Shown in pieces: positions 62,660 to 64,000 of a stretch of DNA of 64,000 bases. The translations under genes were made by a program, and so were the position numbers. This DNA comes from Nostoc sp. TH1S01 (GTDB lineage Bacteria > Cyanobacteriota > Cyanobacteriia > Cyanobacteriales > Nostocaceae): positions 62,001-126,000 of the forward strand of contig JAGKSW010000054.1 in the NCBI GenBank assembly GCA_018993265.1, in the 5' to 3' direction. The notes beneath the pieces are model-generated. The model did no database searches. It saw only the letters and a program-made list of their open reading frames with translations, and had not been told where the DNA came from. Each line of letters starts with the position of its first letter. The stretch's first letter is position 1.

Positions 62660-64000
62660 CTAAGGTTCTAGTTGAGCATGATTTAGCCATAAGGCTAACA
62701 TCGCTGCTTTCCAGAGCAATAAGTCTATAGAGCTTTGATTGTAATTAAAATTGCTATTGGGTGCAGTTAGTTTTTCATACATTTGATTTACTGTGTTGGT
62801 ATTTGCATAGTCCTGGATATTACTAAGATGATTTTGAATAACTTCATCTAATACTCCTTTGTTGTGATTTAACAAGCCGTAGACAAAACTAGGGGACATA
62901 TCTGATTTATCGCGGCGCGATCGCACTTTCTCTGGTAAAATTCCCCGCATAGCACGGCGCATTACCAAGCGAGACCAGCCCTGATTTAGCTTTTGCTCTG
63001 GTGGTAAAGATAAGCAAAACTCGATTAACCGTTTATCCATAAATGGATGACGGTAGTCTAAACCAAAGGCCGCTCCATAATGGTCGATGATTTCCAGACC
63101 TTGGGTGAGTATGCCTGCGGTAATGTAACGATGATGCAGTTCCCTTTCCGTAGGTGGATGAATTTTCCGAGAGTCTTTTAGAGTGTGAATGCGTTTTTTT
63201 AGACCACTACGGCGGAAAAAGCGAGGATTAATTAAGGATTCATTTTGAGTTTCTCCTTTAGAACGTAAAGAAGCGACTGTTGAAGTGATGAACTTAGGTA
63301 ATAGAGGTTTTAAACCTTGACGCAGAAATAGCGATCGCTTTGAAACTCTAAAATATTTTGTGAGATTATTCACCTCTTGCACAAACTTTACCCACTTCCC
63401 TTGACGCACCAGTTCTGCTAAATAAGGCAGACCGTAGTTTTCTAAGGTTTGGCGTTGTGAACTACCCAAAAGGTTATATAACTCCAAAGTTTCTTGCGCG
63501 AAAGTAGCCCAGTCGCCCTTTCTCGCCAATTCCACTAAATAACCTTCGCCGTGGGATATGGTATTATCCCCATCAAAGCCATCTAAAACTACCCTGACTC
63601 CAGCATTAGCGGCAGCATTATTTAATCCCCAAATCAAAAAATGCGTAGGCGCTGGAACAGCTTCATCTTGGTATTGAAAGATTTGCTCTAAATCTGATAA
63701 TGGGCCTTTTTGGTCAGCATGAACGAAGTGAGGAATCATCCCACCTTGGTCTGTGACAGACTCAATAAAGGGACGTTCGTCTGCTTCTGGATAGGCATCA
63801 AAAATATTTGAGAAGGTGTGCAACGGTCGATGCTCACCTGCTTGCGCCAACACATACCTTGCCATCGAGGTGACAGCGGAAGAATCTAAACCGCCGCTGA
63901 GATGAGACCCGATAGGAAAAGCACTCCGCAGCCGACACCGTACCGCTTCGGCAAAAATTTCTTGCAAAGCTGCTGCATACTCTTCATCGGAATTGAGCCG
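62660..64000 (-). CDS. Asparagine-synthetase-like macrolactam synthetase (lasso C-type, partial)
   Basis: The frame is open to the window end, so the N-terminal glutaminase-like part is missing; 446 residues are visible. The ATP-pyrophosphatase motif HLSGGLDSSAV is followed by DGFDGD (VVLDGFDGDNTI), and GLDYRHPFMDKRLIEFCLSLP and YKV-like WSRLVMRRAMRGILP mark an AsnB fold. In lasso clusters this enzyme adenylates the side chain of Asp/Glu and closes the ring to the core N-terminus. Three precursors, a kinase, an RRE protein and an exporter follow on the same strand. The B2 leader peptidase is not in the window and is expected upstream (beyond 64000). Confidence 0.88.
   Translation of the reverse strand, partial: RLNSDEEYAAALQEIFAEAVRCRLRSAFPIGSHLSGGLDSSAVTSMARYVLAQAGEHRPLHTFSNIFDAYPEADERPFIESVTDQGGMIPHFVHADQKGPLSDLEQIFQYQDEAVPAPTHFLIWGLNNAAANAGVRVVLDGFDGDNTISHGEGYLVELARKGDWATFAQETLELYNLLGSSQRQTLENYGLPYLAELVRQGKWVKFVQEVNNLTKYFRVSKRSLFLRQGLKPLLPKFITSTVASLRSKGETQNESLINPRFFRRSGLKKRIHTLKDSRKIHPPTERELHHRYITAGILTQGLEIIDHYGAAFGLDYRHPFMDKRLIEFCLSLPPEQKLNQGWSRLVMRRAMRGILPEKVRSRRDKSDMSPSFVYGLLNHNKGVLDEVIQNHLSNIQDYANTNTVNQMYEKLTAPNSNFNYNQSSIDLLLWKAAMLALWLNHAQLEP

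Overview
The window looks like chromosomal DNA of a filamentous, heterocyst-type cyanobacterium (Nostoc/Calothrix/Tolypothrix-like). The evidence is the very frequent octamer GCGATCGC (HIP1), heptanucleotide tandem repeats and small hairpin repeats typical of such genomes, and genes such as gun4, sucrose synthase, ndbB, a ModBC fusion and NADP isocitrate dehydrogenase. No rRNA, tRNA or CRISPR array was seen.

Layout. 1-3.5 kb: two RTX-repeat (calcium-binding) proteins, the first cut by the window edge. 3.9-9.5 kb: sucrose metabolism, with sucrose synthase and a GH65 phosphorylase fused to beta-phosphoglucomutase. The fusion gene is interrupted at its last codons by a complete ISKra4-like insertion sequence (9434-11376, 68-bp terminal inverted repeats, 8-bp target duplication). 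11.8-13.8 kb: an FHA-GAF-adenylate cyclase and a small membrane protein. 13.9-15.1 kb: foldback repeats and a deleted IS110 transposase. 15.3-29 kb: mostly housekeeping or conserved genes (fluoride channel, ABC ATPase, hicB/brnT/brnA-like toxin-antitoxin genes, gun4, icd, sodA, a peptidoglycan peptidase, GDPD, ligA, a TerB-like protein). 30-34 kb: an accessory patch with a broken NACHT/GUN4-type gene, a RAYT transposase, a nuclease remnant, higBA and a Uma2 tail. 34-50 kb: a cysteine desulfurase, a secreted PLD-HhH lipoprotein, ndbB, Nudix, folK, PBP1A, a Crp regulator, an SDR oxidoreductase, murG and an HPP protein. 50.9-57 kb: GH116 glucosidase and the molybdate transporter modA-modBC.

57-64 kb: a minus-strand RiPP cluster of lasso-peptide type. 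In transcription order it holds an asparagine-synthetase-like macrolactam synthetase (cut by the window end), three paralogous precursor peptides, an HPr-kinase-like protein, a phosphoribosyltransferase fused to a PqqD/RRE domain, and an ABC exporter. The precursors keep the lasso leader pattern Y-x2-P-x-L-x3-G-x5-T and an Asp nine residues into the predicted core. Their cores are unusually long (41-42 aa), almost identical to one another and end in C-x8-C. With the phosphoribosyltransferase-RRE fusion and the kinase, this is the best candidate for an undescribed system here.

The other strong theme is small mobile and structured DNA. One element family has AGGACTTACGC-type ends, and two of its copies sit between the precursor genes. 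A hairpin repeat with a constant GGGGAACCC loop and a variable stem lies inside two coding sequences. A 120-bp palindrome-of-palindromes upstream of modA has all five of its arm differences compensated. Everything here was read by eye; no database search was possible.
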